DNA from: Chitinophagales bacterium
GTDB lineage: Bacteria > Bacteroidota > Bacteroidia > Chitinophagales > Chitinophagaceae
NCBI GenBank assembly: GCA_030832645.1
Contig: JAURIR010000003.1
Span: forward strand, 18,866 to 82,865
Direction of reading: 5' to 3'
Length of the DNA: 64,000 nucleotides
In this document: positions 45,128-52,903 of the stretch, piece by piece
Numbering within the stretch: position 1 is the stretch's first letter
How the letters are laid out: each line of letters begins with the position of its first letter
Position numbers and translations under genes: made by a program
Notes under the pieces: model-generated
Databases searched by the model: none
What the model saw: the letters and a program-made list of their open reading frames with translations, nothing else
Told to the model about the DNA's origin: nothing

Positions 45128-46513
45128 TTATTCCTGCAAAATACGTTCTGCTTCTTTGATCATATCTTTTCTGATCATGTATTCGAAATACCTTTTATCG
45201 CTTTCGCTTCTGATGCTTTGTACTAGTGGCTCGTCCCAATCAGAAATCAATTTGAATTTTTCGTTGACAGCATTGAAGACTTCGCTTCTCACCTTTTTTT
45301 GAAGTCCAATGTTTTTATCCTTTACACCCAATACATAATTGATTTCATTGATGGTAGCCGTATGATTTGATTTTGACTTATCGAGTAACATTTGAATAAG
45401 TCCTTTCTCAATATCCGAAAATTCGAATTTGAAATTTTTAGGTTCAATTGTTTTTGAACGATCAATTTTTTTTCTTCGAATAATGATTACATATATACCA
45501 GAGAATAACAATAGGATCAAGAATGCAAGTCCTCCTATCCACGCCCAGGTGTAATCAACAATTTTAGTATAAATAGGTTGGCCAGTAAATTTAAATGAAT
45601 CCAGGTCTAATTTCACCGAATCCATTTTACCAGTTTGAAAAGAGCTTGAGTACAATGTTTTCCCTAAATGGTACATAGAGTTATTGTCTGAAATACGCAT
45701 GAAGGTTTGCGCAAATACGTTGTCGTCTGATTTTAATATCCGGTTATTTTCAAAATCAAATAAATACAGTTGTTCAAACGATAGCACCAATAAACCTTTG
45801 TACGTACTCAGATACAGTGTTGCTTCTCCAATAAGTTTCAATGTTTCCTTGGATGTATTCCCAAGCACTTCCCATTCGTTGCTTTTTAAATTTAATTTAT
45901 ACGACAACGGGGTAATTTGCCCAAACATGTATTCAATGTTTTTTAGAGAGGCATTGATATCCGCTCGATAAGGGATGTACAGTTCCTCCGTTTTAAAATT
46001 GAACCAGGGGTTATTTATTTTGAAGAGCTGCGGGGGGATTTCCTCGTTTGTTTTTATGATGCTCCATTCTTTGCTTCTAGCATCATATTTCCTTATCATG
46101 CCATTGTTCTTCCAAAAACCATATCCGCCATAATTATAAATTCCATCTCCACTGACAAAATTGAAGGATCGGATGCAGTAATTGAAGTTTACTGTTTTAT
46201 CGATGCGCTTGAAAGTAGCCAGGCTATCGGTAAGGTCAGTAAGTTGAAAAATGAATCCAGTTGCATCGAAACGTATAAATATATCATCACCGTATTTTAA
46301 TACGAACTGTTCTTTTTCTGGATAGGGCGCAATTGGGATATCTAAAAAGATGTTTGATACATGAGACAAAACAGGGTATACATATTCCTTTGTATTAACC
46401 AATTGCTTAAATAAACCGACTTTCTTGGTATATACAACCGAGTCTGATACCTGGGAAAAGGTTATTTCCGAAAGGGTAAATAATAAAATTAATAGGGTAA
46501 AGAGTTTTTTCAT
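45128..46513 (-). CDS. Predicted one-TM protein: periplasmic propeller-like domain plus cytoplasmic domain
   Basis: 461 residues, signal MKKLFTLLILLFTLSEITFSQ. Residues 25-320 carry repeated beta elements with kelch-like phrasing (GDGIYNYGGYGFWKNNGMI, YDARSKEWSII, LNLKSNEWEVLG, LYLFDFENNRIL). One TM follows (about 322-344, WIGGLAFLILLLFSGIYVI, then RRKK). The last 110 residues are helical and charged, with TATINEINYVLGVKDKNIGLQ and VRSEVFNAVNEKFKLI, reminiscent of a winged-helix fold. I cannot name a family; a transmembrane sensor is plausible. Confidence 0.8.
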   Translation of the reverse strand: MKKLFTLLILLFTLSEITFSQVSDSVVYTKKVGLFKQLVNTKEYVYPVLSHVSNIFLDIPIAPYPEKEQFVLKYGDDIFIRFDATGFIFQLTDLTDSLATFKRIDKTVNFNYCIRSFNFVSGDGIYNYGGYGFWKNNGMIRKYDARSKEWSIIKTNEEIPPQLFKINNPWFNFKTEELYIPYRADINASLKNIEYMFGQITPLSYKLNLKSNEWEVLGNTSKETLKLIGEATLYLSTYKGLLVLSFEQLYLFDFENNRILKSDDNVFAQTFMRISDNNSMYHLGKTLYSSSFQTGKMDSVKLDLDSFKFTGQPIYTKIVDYTWAWIGGLAFLILLLFSGIYVIIIRRKKIDRSKTIEPKNFKFEFSDIEKGLIQMLLDKSKSNHTATINEINYVLGVKDKNIGLQKKVRSEVFNAVNEKFKLISDWDEPLVQSIRSESDKRYFEYMIRKDMIKEAERILQE

Positions 46514-46535
46514 ATTATATTGAATATCAATACTT

Positions 46536-46555
46536 TAAAAGGAAATTTCCTTTTA
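46536..46555. promoter_or_regulatory. 20-bp perfect palindrome upstream of the 46513 gene
   Basis: TAAAAGGAAATTTCCTTTTA reads the same on both strands and is centred 32 bases before the ATG of the propeller/TM gene. It could be an operator; it also lies just upstream of the possible small RNA. Confidence 0.4.
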
Positions 46556-46573
46556 TTGCTCGTAGTAACTTTA

Positions 46574-46746
46574 CAAAAATATAGGAAATAACCTAGAACT
46601 TATCCAGTTCCCTAACCTAACTAGTTACATGTGGGGCCAATAACCCTCAACTTCGGTTTTCAAATTAGCTAAAAATCATTCAAACCATATTTGAGGCTAA
46701 TTTATGTCATGCACCAATTTTACCCGCGTCTTTACGCGGGTTTTTT
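46574..46746 (+). ncRNA. Possible small RNA ending at an intrinsic terminator
   Basis: A plus-strand terminator (46722-46746) sits where no plus-strand gene precedes it, and the -7-like TAACTTTA at 46566-46573 lies about 150 bases upstream. Between them are GAACT/AGTTC and a compound hairpin AAATTAGC ... GCTAATTT enclosing TCAAA/TTTGA, and no reading frame of note. It could be a 6S-like or other small RNA, or an attenuated leader of the M16 gene. I do not recognise its family. Confidence 0.35.
46722..46746 (+). terminator. Intrinsic terminator without an upstream plus-strand gene
   Basis: ACCCGCGT, loop CTTT, ACGCGGGT, then TTTTTT: a GC-rich 8-bp stem and U-tract, 60 bases before the M16 peptidase ATG. 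It ends the possible small RNA or attenuates the leader. Confidence 0.8.
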
Positions 46747-46754
46747 ATGGGCGG

Positions 46755-46787
46755 TTTGGAACTATGGATGTTCCATAGATAACTTTA
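46755..46787 (+). promoter_or_regulatory. Promoter of the M16 peptidase gene with inverted repeat in the spacer
   Basis: TTTG (46755-46758), 21 bases, TAACTTTA (46780-46787): correct spacing for the Bacteroidota sigma factor. The spacer holds CTATGGA-TGT-TCCATAG (46762-46778), a perfect 7-bp inverted repeat placed to act as an operator. The ATG follows 19 bases after the -7 box. Confidence 0.55.
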
Positions 46788-46806
46788 CACCCTTAAACCT
46801 GTTTCT

Positions 46807-49626
46807 ATGTGTAAAGCCAAATCGCTTGTTATTTTTATTCTCTCCGTTTCTGTTAGTTTTCACCTATTTGCCCAAATTGACCCAACTGCAGCTTTGCCGA
46901 TGGACCCCAAACTGGTAAAAGGGAAGTTAGCCAATGGTCTTACGTATTATATCAGGGAAAATAGAAAGCCGGAGAAAAAAGTTGAGTTGAGATTGGTGGT
47001 AAAGGTTGGCTCCATTGTAGAAGACGATGATCAGCAAGGGCTTGCTCATATGGCCGAACACATGGCCTTTAATGGTACAAAGAGTTTTAAAAAGAACGAC
47101 ATCGTTTCCTACTTGCAATCTATCGGCGTTGAATTCGGAAACGATTTGAATGCATACACCTCGTTCGACGAAACTGTGTATATTCTTCCTATCCCAACGG
47201 ATCAGCCGTCCAACCTAGAAAAGGGTTTTCAAATTTTAGAAGACTGGGCGCATCAAGTAACGTATTTTGATGAAGACATCAACAGCGAGAGAGCCATTAT
47301 CCTAGAAGAAAGCCGATTAGGAAAAAGTGGAGAGGAGAGAATGTTCAAAAAGATTTATCCTGAATTGTTCAAAGGCTCACAGTACGCAAATAGATTACCG
47401 ATCGGTATTGATAGCATCATCAAAACATTCAATCCCGATGCTATTAGAAGATTTTATAAGGATTGGTATCGACCAAATCTCATGGCGGTGATTGTTACCG
47501 GGGATATTAAAAAGGAAGAAGCGCTTAATTATATCACCAAGCATTTTGGATCCATTCAATCTTCCAATAACCGCGAAAGAAAATATTTTGAAGTACCTCC
47601 TTATTCTGCATCAAAGGCCATGGTCGTAACCGACAAAGAGGCTACTGGATTTGAATTTGGTGTTATTTATCCTGCATTCAAATACCATCGTCCTACCAAT
47701 GTAAAAGAGTACAAAGAGGAAATCGTTCAACAGCTTTATACTACTATGCTTACCAATCGTTTGCAAGAATTGGTCAGAAAAGAAAATCCGCCTTTCGTGT
47801 TTGCGTATGCCGGATTTGATGGGTATGGGAAAAATTATAAGTCTTTCATGGTGCAAGGTGGTACAGGTACACAAGATGTTCAAAAAGGAATTGATGCTGC
47901 TTTAATCGAAGTAGAAAGGGTAAAGCGATTTGGATTTACAGCTGCCGAGTTGGAAAGAGCAAAGAAAAACATGCTCAGTAATTACGAAAAAAGTTGGAAC
48001 AACAGAGACAAGACCGAATCTGAAAATTATGCAAGCGAATACATCGCCAACTTTACAGATGGTGAGCCAGTAACGGGTATTGATTATGAGTTTGATCTAA
48101 TTAAAAAAATGCTTCCCGGTGTACAATTGTCGGAGGTGAATGCAATCACCGATATTTTCAAGAACGAAAAAAATCGTTTCAGCTTTGTAATGGGTCCTGA
48201 TGCTTCTACTGGCAACAAGCTTCCTTCCAGTGATGATATTGTAGCCTTGCTTGATGCAAGAACCAATGACCAAACGATTAAACCATACGAAGAGAAATTA
48301 GTTTCCAGCTCATTATTGAGCACTGCTCCCACAGCAGGTAAGATTATTAGTACAACCAAAAATGCATTATTAGGAACAACCGAGCTTACTTTATCGAATG
48401 GAGTGAAAGTTACTTTGAAGCATACCGATTTCAAAGACGACCAAATACTATTGTCTGCTTCTCGGTACGGCGGTACTTCTAATTATGCTTTGAGTGATAA
48501 GTACAGCGCAGAGAATGCAGTTGCTATTGTCAGCAACATGGGTGTAGGTGATTTTAGTCCGGTTGATTTAAACAAAGCATTGGCAGGTAAAGTTGCTTCT
48601 GTCAGATCTTCTATAACTCCCTACAGTGCTGGGTTTTCTGGAAGTTCGAGTAATAAGGACGTGGAAACCATGTTCCAGTTATTGTATCTAAACGTTGTTT
48701 CCCCTAGAAAAGACAGTGCACTCTTCAATTCGTTTTTACAAAGGGGGAAGGCGCAGGTATCCATGTTGAAATCCAATCCACAAATAGCGTTCATCGATAC
48801 ATTGTATAAAGTATTGTACAATGGGAATCCGCTTGCTCCAACGGCAGTACCCAAGTTGGAACATTTTGAAAAAATAAATTTAGAAAGAGTTGTATCGATT
48901 TACAAGGAACGATTGGGAGATGTTGGCGGTATGAATTTTAGCATAGTAGGAAGTTTTGATGAAAAGACGATTAACTCTTTCATAGAAAAATATATTGCTT
49001 CTCTTCCTGCAAAGGGTAAGTCTCAATTCGTAGATAATAAAGTGAATGAATTTACAGGTGTCAACAACTTTGAATTTAAAAAAGGGAAGGAAGAAAAGAG
49101 TTTGATTGTTGGAATTTTACACGGAGATCTACCCTATTCTGAAACCAATGCATTGAAACTACTAGGACTCAGTGATGCGTTGAATATCATCATCATAGAA
49201 GAAATGCGCGAAAAAATTCAAGGTATCTATGGCGGAGGAACCAATGCATCATTGGAAAAAATTCCAACAGGTAAGTATCAATTTGTATTGCAACTTCCAT
49301 GTGGGCCAAACAAAGTGGATACATTGGTAAAAGCGTTCAACGCAGAATTGAAAAATATTGCAGAAAAAGGTATCGGAGAATCCTATGTAGACAAGATCAA
49401 AAAAGCCTGGTTAGAAAAAAGGAAGGTGGATGTCAAAAAGAACGAGTATTGGTTGTCGGTATTGCAATCTCTCAGTAAAGGTGAGCGGACAATTGATCGT
49501 GTTGTAAATGGAGAAAAATATATTAATGCATTTACCGCAAAAGACGTTCAAGAGGCTGCCAAGATTGTACAATCCTCAAAAGGCAAGATGATGGCTATCC
49601 AACTGCCAGAATCCGCCAACAAATAA
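46807..49626 (+). CDS. M16 (pitrilysin/insulinase) family peptidase, exported
   Basis: 939 residues, signal MCKAKSLVIFILSVSVSFHLFAQ. The inverted zinc motif is complete: His81-x-x-Glu84-His85 in AHMAEHMAFNGT, with the distal Glu in SERAIILEESRLG (about 161-168). Four M16 repeats follow; the second half is the usual inactive clamshell partner (LTLSNGVKVTLKHTDF, SMLKSNPQIAFIDTLY). The enzyme degrades small peptides in the periplasm. It is single and ends at a terminator. Confidence 0.93.
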   Translation: MCKAKSLVIFILSVSVSFHLFAQIDPTAALPMDPKLVKGKLANGLTYYIRENRKPEKKVELRLVVKVGSIVEDDDQQGLAHMAEHMAFNGTKSFKKNDIVSYLQSIGVEFGNDLNAYTSFDETVYILPIPTDQPSNLEKGFQILEDWAHQVTYFDEDINSERAIILEESRLGKSGEERMFKKIYPELFKGSQYANRLPIGIDSIIKTFNPDAIRRFYKDWYRPNLMAVIVTGDIKKEEALNYITKHFGSIQSSNNRERKYFEVPPYSASKAMVVTDKEATGFEFGVIYPAFKYHRPTNVKEYKEEIVQQLYTTMLTNRLQELVRKENPPFVFAYAGFDGYGKNYKSFMVQGGTGTQDVQKGIDAALIEVERVKRFGFTAAELERAKKNMLSNYEKSWNNRDKTESENYASEYIANFTDGEPVTGIDYEFDLIKKMLPGVQLSEVNAITDIFKNEKNRFSFVMGPDASTGNKLPSSDDIVALLDARTNDQTIKPYEEKLVSSSLLSTAPTAGKIISTTKNALLGTTELTLSNGVKVTLKHTDFKDDQILLSASRYGGTSNYALSDKYSAENAVAIVSNMGVGDFSPVDLNKALAGKVASVRSSITPYSAGFSGSSSNKDVETMFQLLYLNVVSPRKDSALFNSFLQRGKAQVSMLKSNPQIAFIDTLYKVLYNGNPLAPTAVPKLEHFEKINLERVVSIYKERLGDVGGMNFSIVGSFDEKTINSFIEKYIASLPAKGKSQFVDNKVNEFTGVNNFEFKKGKEEKSLIVGILHGDLPYSETNALKLLGLSDALNIIIIEEMREKIQGIYGGGTNASLEKIPTGKYQFVLQLPCGPNKVDTLVKAFNAELKNIAEKGIGESYVDKIKKAWLEKRKVDVKKNEYWLSVLQSLSKGERTIDRVVNGEKYINAFTAKDVQEAAKIVQSSKGKMMAIQLPESANK

Positions 49627-49634
49627 AAACCATC

Positions 49635-49660
49635 AAAGAGAGCCCCAGCGGCTCTCTTTT
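49635..49660 (+). terminator. Intrinsic terminator of the M16 gene
   Basis: AAAGAGAGCC, loop CCAGC, GGCTCTCTTT: a perfect 10-bp stem, 9 bases after the stop, with flanking AAAACCA/TGGTTTT able to lengthen it. Confidence 0.92.
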
Positions 49661-49712
49661 GGTTTTATCCTGTTTCGATTTAAGGAATAAATTCTTAAAA
49701 TTCTTCGCTTCT

Positions 49713-49744
49713 TTTGTTGAAGCTGGCCTCGAAAGTTAGTTTTG
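49713..49744 (+). promoter_or_regulatory. Promoter of the ABC/HlyD/TolC operon
   Basis: TTTG (49713-49716), 20 bases, TAGTTTTG (49737-49744): both boxes match the Bacteroidota consensus. Transcription should start near 49751, leaving a leader of about 77 bases before ATG 49828, unusually long for this window. Confidence 0.6.
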
Positions 49745-49827
49745 CGGACTTGAACATTTCAGGCGTTAAACTGTTATAACGACGTTCGATATTGTTCAGT
49801 GTATTGTTGAAGTTCTAAATACCTATA

Positions 49828-51552
49828 ATGGCAAATAATGAGAAGTCAGTCTCCCTGGGGGGGTCGCTCAAAAAATTTTTTCAGGTCGTCCGACTTGAGA
49901 GAAAAGAAGTTTCTGCCATTTACTTTTATTCCATTTTAAGCGGTTTCATTCAACTTTCCCTGCCCTTGGGAATTCAGGCCATCATCAATTTTGCCCAAGC
50001 AGCGGCAGGTATCAGTAAGTTGCCCATTTCGATTGGCGTTTTGATTGCATTGGTCCTAGCCGGTGTATTGATTTCAGGTATACTGCAGGTGAACCAAATG
50101 AGAATTATTGAAAAAATTCAGCAGCGGCTTTTTACACGGTATGCATTTGAATTCAGTTTCAAAATACCTCGGGTAGATACCAAAGCCATTAATGATTATC
50201 ATTTCCCTGAATTGGTGAACAGATTTTTTGAAACGATTACACTCCAAAAGGGATTATCAAAAATATTATTAGATATCCCGCTTGCTGTTATTCAAATTGT
50301 GTTTGGACTCATTCTTCTGTCCTTTTATAACCCCGCTTTCATCTTTCTTGGATTTTTATTGTTTTTATTGCTATACGTAGTGTTGTACTTCACTGCAAAA
50401 AGAGGATTGGTAGAATCTATTGTTGAAAGTAACTACAAATACAAAGTAGCTGCATGGATGCAAGAAGTTGCAAGAGCCTTCAAGACGTTCAAGGTTGCTG
50501 GTATGCACAATCTCCATCTTAAAAAAACAGATGAGTATGTTGAGGGTTATCTCGAAGCCAAAACAGAGCACTTCAAAATATTAACGTATCAATACTGGAG
50601 TCTCATCATTTTTAAATTACTGATTACCGCTGCTATGCTGATCATAGGATCTATTCTTTTGATCAATCAGCAATTGAATGTCGGGCAGTTCATTGCAGCA
50701 GAAATCGTGATATTATTGGTGCTCTCTGCCGTTGAAAAATTGATTTTGAATCTTGAAACAGCTTATGACCTTTTAACCGGTTTAGAGAAAATAAGTAAAA
50801 TTACTGAACAGCCAAGTGAAGCGGAAGGGAACTTGCCTTTCGTGCCCTTGGAAAACGGAGTATCCATATCTGCACACGGTATTGATTTTTCTTTTGACTC
50901 TGATCGTCCTGTTTTGGAGAAGGTAGATTTTGCAATTCAGCCTGGGCAAAAGATATGTATCATGGGGGATGCAGCCTCTGGAAAATCGATTTTGATGGAG
51001 CTGCTCACTGGTTCTCTCAAATCTTTCGATGGTAATTTACTTGTAAACAATATCCCGATCAATAATCTAGACTTGGACTCTTACAGAAAACGAATTGGGG
51101 TTTTCTATCATGAGCAAGATATTTTTCAAGCAAGTTTATTGGAAAATATTACCATGGGTAATAAGAACATGGATCCCAATGCTATAATGAACCTTGCAGA
51201 AGTAATTGGACTCAAAGAATTTATCAATACCCTGCCCAATGGGCTGTATACTGAACTCGAGCCGACTGGTAAACGCTTGAGCACAATCATTGCTAAAAAA
51301 TTATTATTGCTTAGAGCATGTGTCAATCATCCACAATTGCTGTTGTTGGATGAGCCCTTTGAGTTGGCGGGGGCAGAGTCTAGTAAAAATATTTGTGATT
51401 ATTTAATAGGACTTGACAATGTAACGGTTGTTGTTATTACAGGCTATGTTCCGTTTGCGCAAAAAGCCGATGCTGTCTTTTGGATGGATCATGGTAAGAT
51501 TCGTTACAATGGATCACCTGATCAGGTACTACCTAAAACGATCCACTCATGA
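49828..51552 (+). CDS. ABC exporter (TM plus ATPase domain) with degenerate nucleotide-binding motifs
   Basis: 574 residues: a type I exporter TM domain (about 20-320) and a nucleotide-binding domain (about 345-570). Walker A is good (GDAASGKS, 380-387) and so is Walker B (LLLLDEP, Asp508-Glu509). The rest is not: the LSGGQ signature is LSTII (484-488), the Q-loop reads VFYHEQ with His for Gln, the D-loop Asp is Gly515, and the H-loop His is Gly539 (VITGYVPF). No C39 peptidase domain. It overlaps the HlyD gene by 4 bases. ATP may bind, but turnover is doubtful. Confidence 0.9.
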   Translation: MANNEKSVSLGGSLKKFFQVVRLERKEVSAIYFYSILSGFIQLSLPLGIQAIINFAQAAAGISKLPISIGVLIALVLAGVLISGILQVNQMRIIEKIQQRLFTRYAFEFSFKIPRVDTKAINDYHFPELVNRFFETITLQKGLSKILLDIPLAVIQIVFGLILLSFYNPAFIFLGFLLFLLLYVVLYFTAKRGLVESIVESNYKYKVAAWMQEVARAFKTFKVAGMHNLHLKKTDEYVEGYLEAKTEHFKILTYQYWSLIIFKLLITAAMLIIGSILLINQQLNVGQFIAAEIVILLVLSAVEKLILNLETAYDLLTGLEKISKITEQPSEAEGNLPFVPLENGVSISAHGIDFSFDSDRPVLEKVDFAIQPGQKICIMGDAASGKSILMELLTGSLKSFDGNLLVNNIPINNLDLDSYRKRIGVFYHEQDIFQASLLENITMGNKNMDPNAIMNLAEVIGLKEFINTLPNGLYTELEPTGKRLSTIIAKKLLLLRACVNHPQLLLLDEPFELAGAESSKNICDYLIGLDNVTVVVITGYVPFAQKADAVFWMDHGKIRYNGSPDQVLPKTIHS

Positions 51553-52898
51553 AAAAACTTTCTGAATCCATACACTCACAAACCGGTTACCAGCCCCAGT
51601 CGGTAAGTAAAATATACCGGTCGGATAAAATCAGTAAAGTCCGTTACTGGTTTTTGGGATTAATGTTATTCCTGATTGTTTTTTTATTTCTTCCCTGGAC
51701 GCAAAATATTTCTACAAGTGGACATGTTACAACACTGTACCAAGACGAACGTCCTCAAGAAATAAATTCAATTATACCCGGTCGTATTGTCAAATGGTGG
51801 GTGAAAGAAGGAGATTTTGTAAACAAGGGCGATACAATTTTGGAGTTGGCGGATGTAAAGGACGAATACCTTGATACGAATCTTGTAAAGAGAACAGAAG
51901 CCCAATTAGAAGCCAAAGAACAAAAGATTATTTTTTACAATCAAAAAATCACTGCCATTGAAAATCAAATCCAGGCCATTGAATCTGGAAGAGATTTGAA
52001 GTTGAGGTCATTGGAGAATAAGTTGGAGCAGTTCAAACGCAAATTGATCAGCGATAGTGCAGAGGTGGTGGCAGCAGAAATGGAAAATCAAATTGCGAAC
52101 CAACAATTGATTCGCGGTAAACAATTATTTTCTCAAGGAGTAATTCCCCTTACTGAGCTCGAAAAAAGAACAGCACAGCACAACAAAACAATGGCTGTAC
52201 TCACAGAGAAGCAACAAAAATATTTGAATACCAAGCAGGACATAAATATTACTAAAATCGATATGAATTCTGTTCAGCAGGAAACCGCTGATAAGATTTT
52301 TAAATCGAGAAGTGAAATTGCAACCTCGAGAAGTGAAATTGCAACTACGGGGGGCGAAGTAGCAAAAAATCAAAACCAGCTTTCAAATTACATCACCCGC
52401 GGTAAACAACGATGGTTGATTGCTCCTCAAGGCGGGCAAATTATCAAAGCAAGAAAATCAGGGATCAATGAAATTGTAAAAGAAGGGGAGATGATTGTTG
52501 AAATCGTTCCCACCAAAGTAAATTATGCAGTTGAGCTCTTTGTCGAACCGATGGATTTGATTCTCATCAACATTGGGCAGCCCATCCGTTTAATATTTGA
52601 TGGATTTCCTGCCATAGTATTTTCTGGATGGCCTCAGAATAGTTATGGAACGTTTGTAGGAAAGGTAATAGCTGTAGAAACCAATAGAAATGAAAACGGA
52701 AAGTTTCGCATCCTGGTGGTACCCGATACCCACGAAAAACCATGGCCCACTCAATTGAAGATGGGGGCAGGTGCAAAAGGATTTGCATTGTTAAAAAATG
52801 TGAGAATTTGGTATGAATTGTGGCGACAAATCAATGGCTTCCCTCCGGATTATTATAAGTCTGATGAAAATAAAACCAAGACAACTCCAAAGAAATAA
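51549..52898 (+). CDS. HlyD-family periplasmic adaptor (membrane fusion protein)
   Basis: 449 residues with one N-terminal TM (YWFLGLMLFLIVFLFLPW, about 33-50). A lipoyl half is GRIVKWWVKEGDFVNKGDTILEL; a long coiled-coil hairpin (about 110-285) follows, and APQGGQIIKARKSGINEIVKEGEMIVEIV closes the lipoyl domain. Within the hairpin is a heptad duplicated in tandem (SRSEIAT twice, about 253-266). It links the ABC exporter encoded before it (ATGA overlap) to TolC encoded 5 bases after it. Confidence 0.92.
   Translation: MKKLSESIHSQTGYQPQSVSKIYRSDKISKVRYWFLGLMLFLIVFLFLPWTQNISTSGHVTTLYQDERPQEINSIIPGRIVKWWVKEGDFVNKGDTILELADVKDEYLDTNLVKRTEAQLEAKEQKIIFYNQKITAIENQIQAIESGRDLKLRSLENKLEQFKRKLISDSAEVVAAEMENQIANQQLIRGKQLFSQGVIPLTELEKRTAQHNKTMAVLTEKQQKYLNTKQDINITKIDMNSVQQETADKIFKSRSEIATSRSEIATTGGEVAKNQNQLSNYITRGKQRWLIAPQGGQIIKARKSGINEIVKEGEMIVEIVPTKVNYAVELFVEPMDLILINIGQPIRLIFDGFPAIVFSGWPQNSYGTFVGKVIAVETNRNENGKFRILVVPDTHEKPWPTQLKMGAGAKGFALLKNVRIWYELWRQINGFPPDYYKSDENKTKTTPKK
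52305..52346 (+). repeat. Tandem 21-bp in-frame repeat in the HlyD gene
   Basis: Two copies (52305-52325, 52326-52346) differ at one base only, the last (C or T), and encode SRSEIAT twice. A third, diverged heptad TGGEVAK follows, consistent with stepwise growth of the coiled coil by slippage. Confidence 0.9.
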
Positions 52899-52903
52899 TC
52901 TGC

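Noticed and set aside
49828..51552. Bacteriocin exporter with C39 leader peptidase
   Set aside because: There is no N-terminal C39 domain, no double-glycine leader peptide gene nearby, and the ATPase motifs are degenerate.
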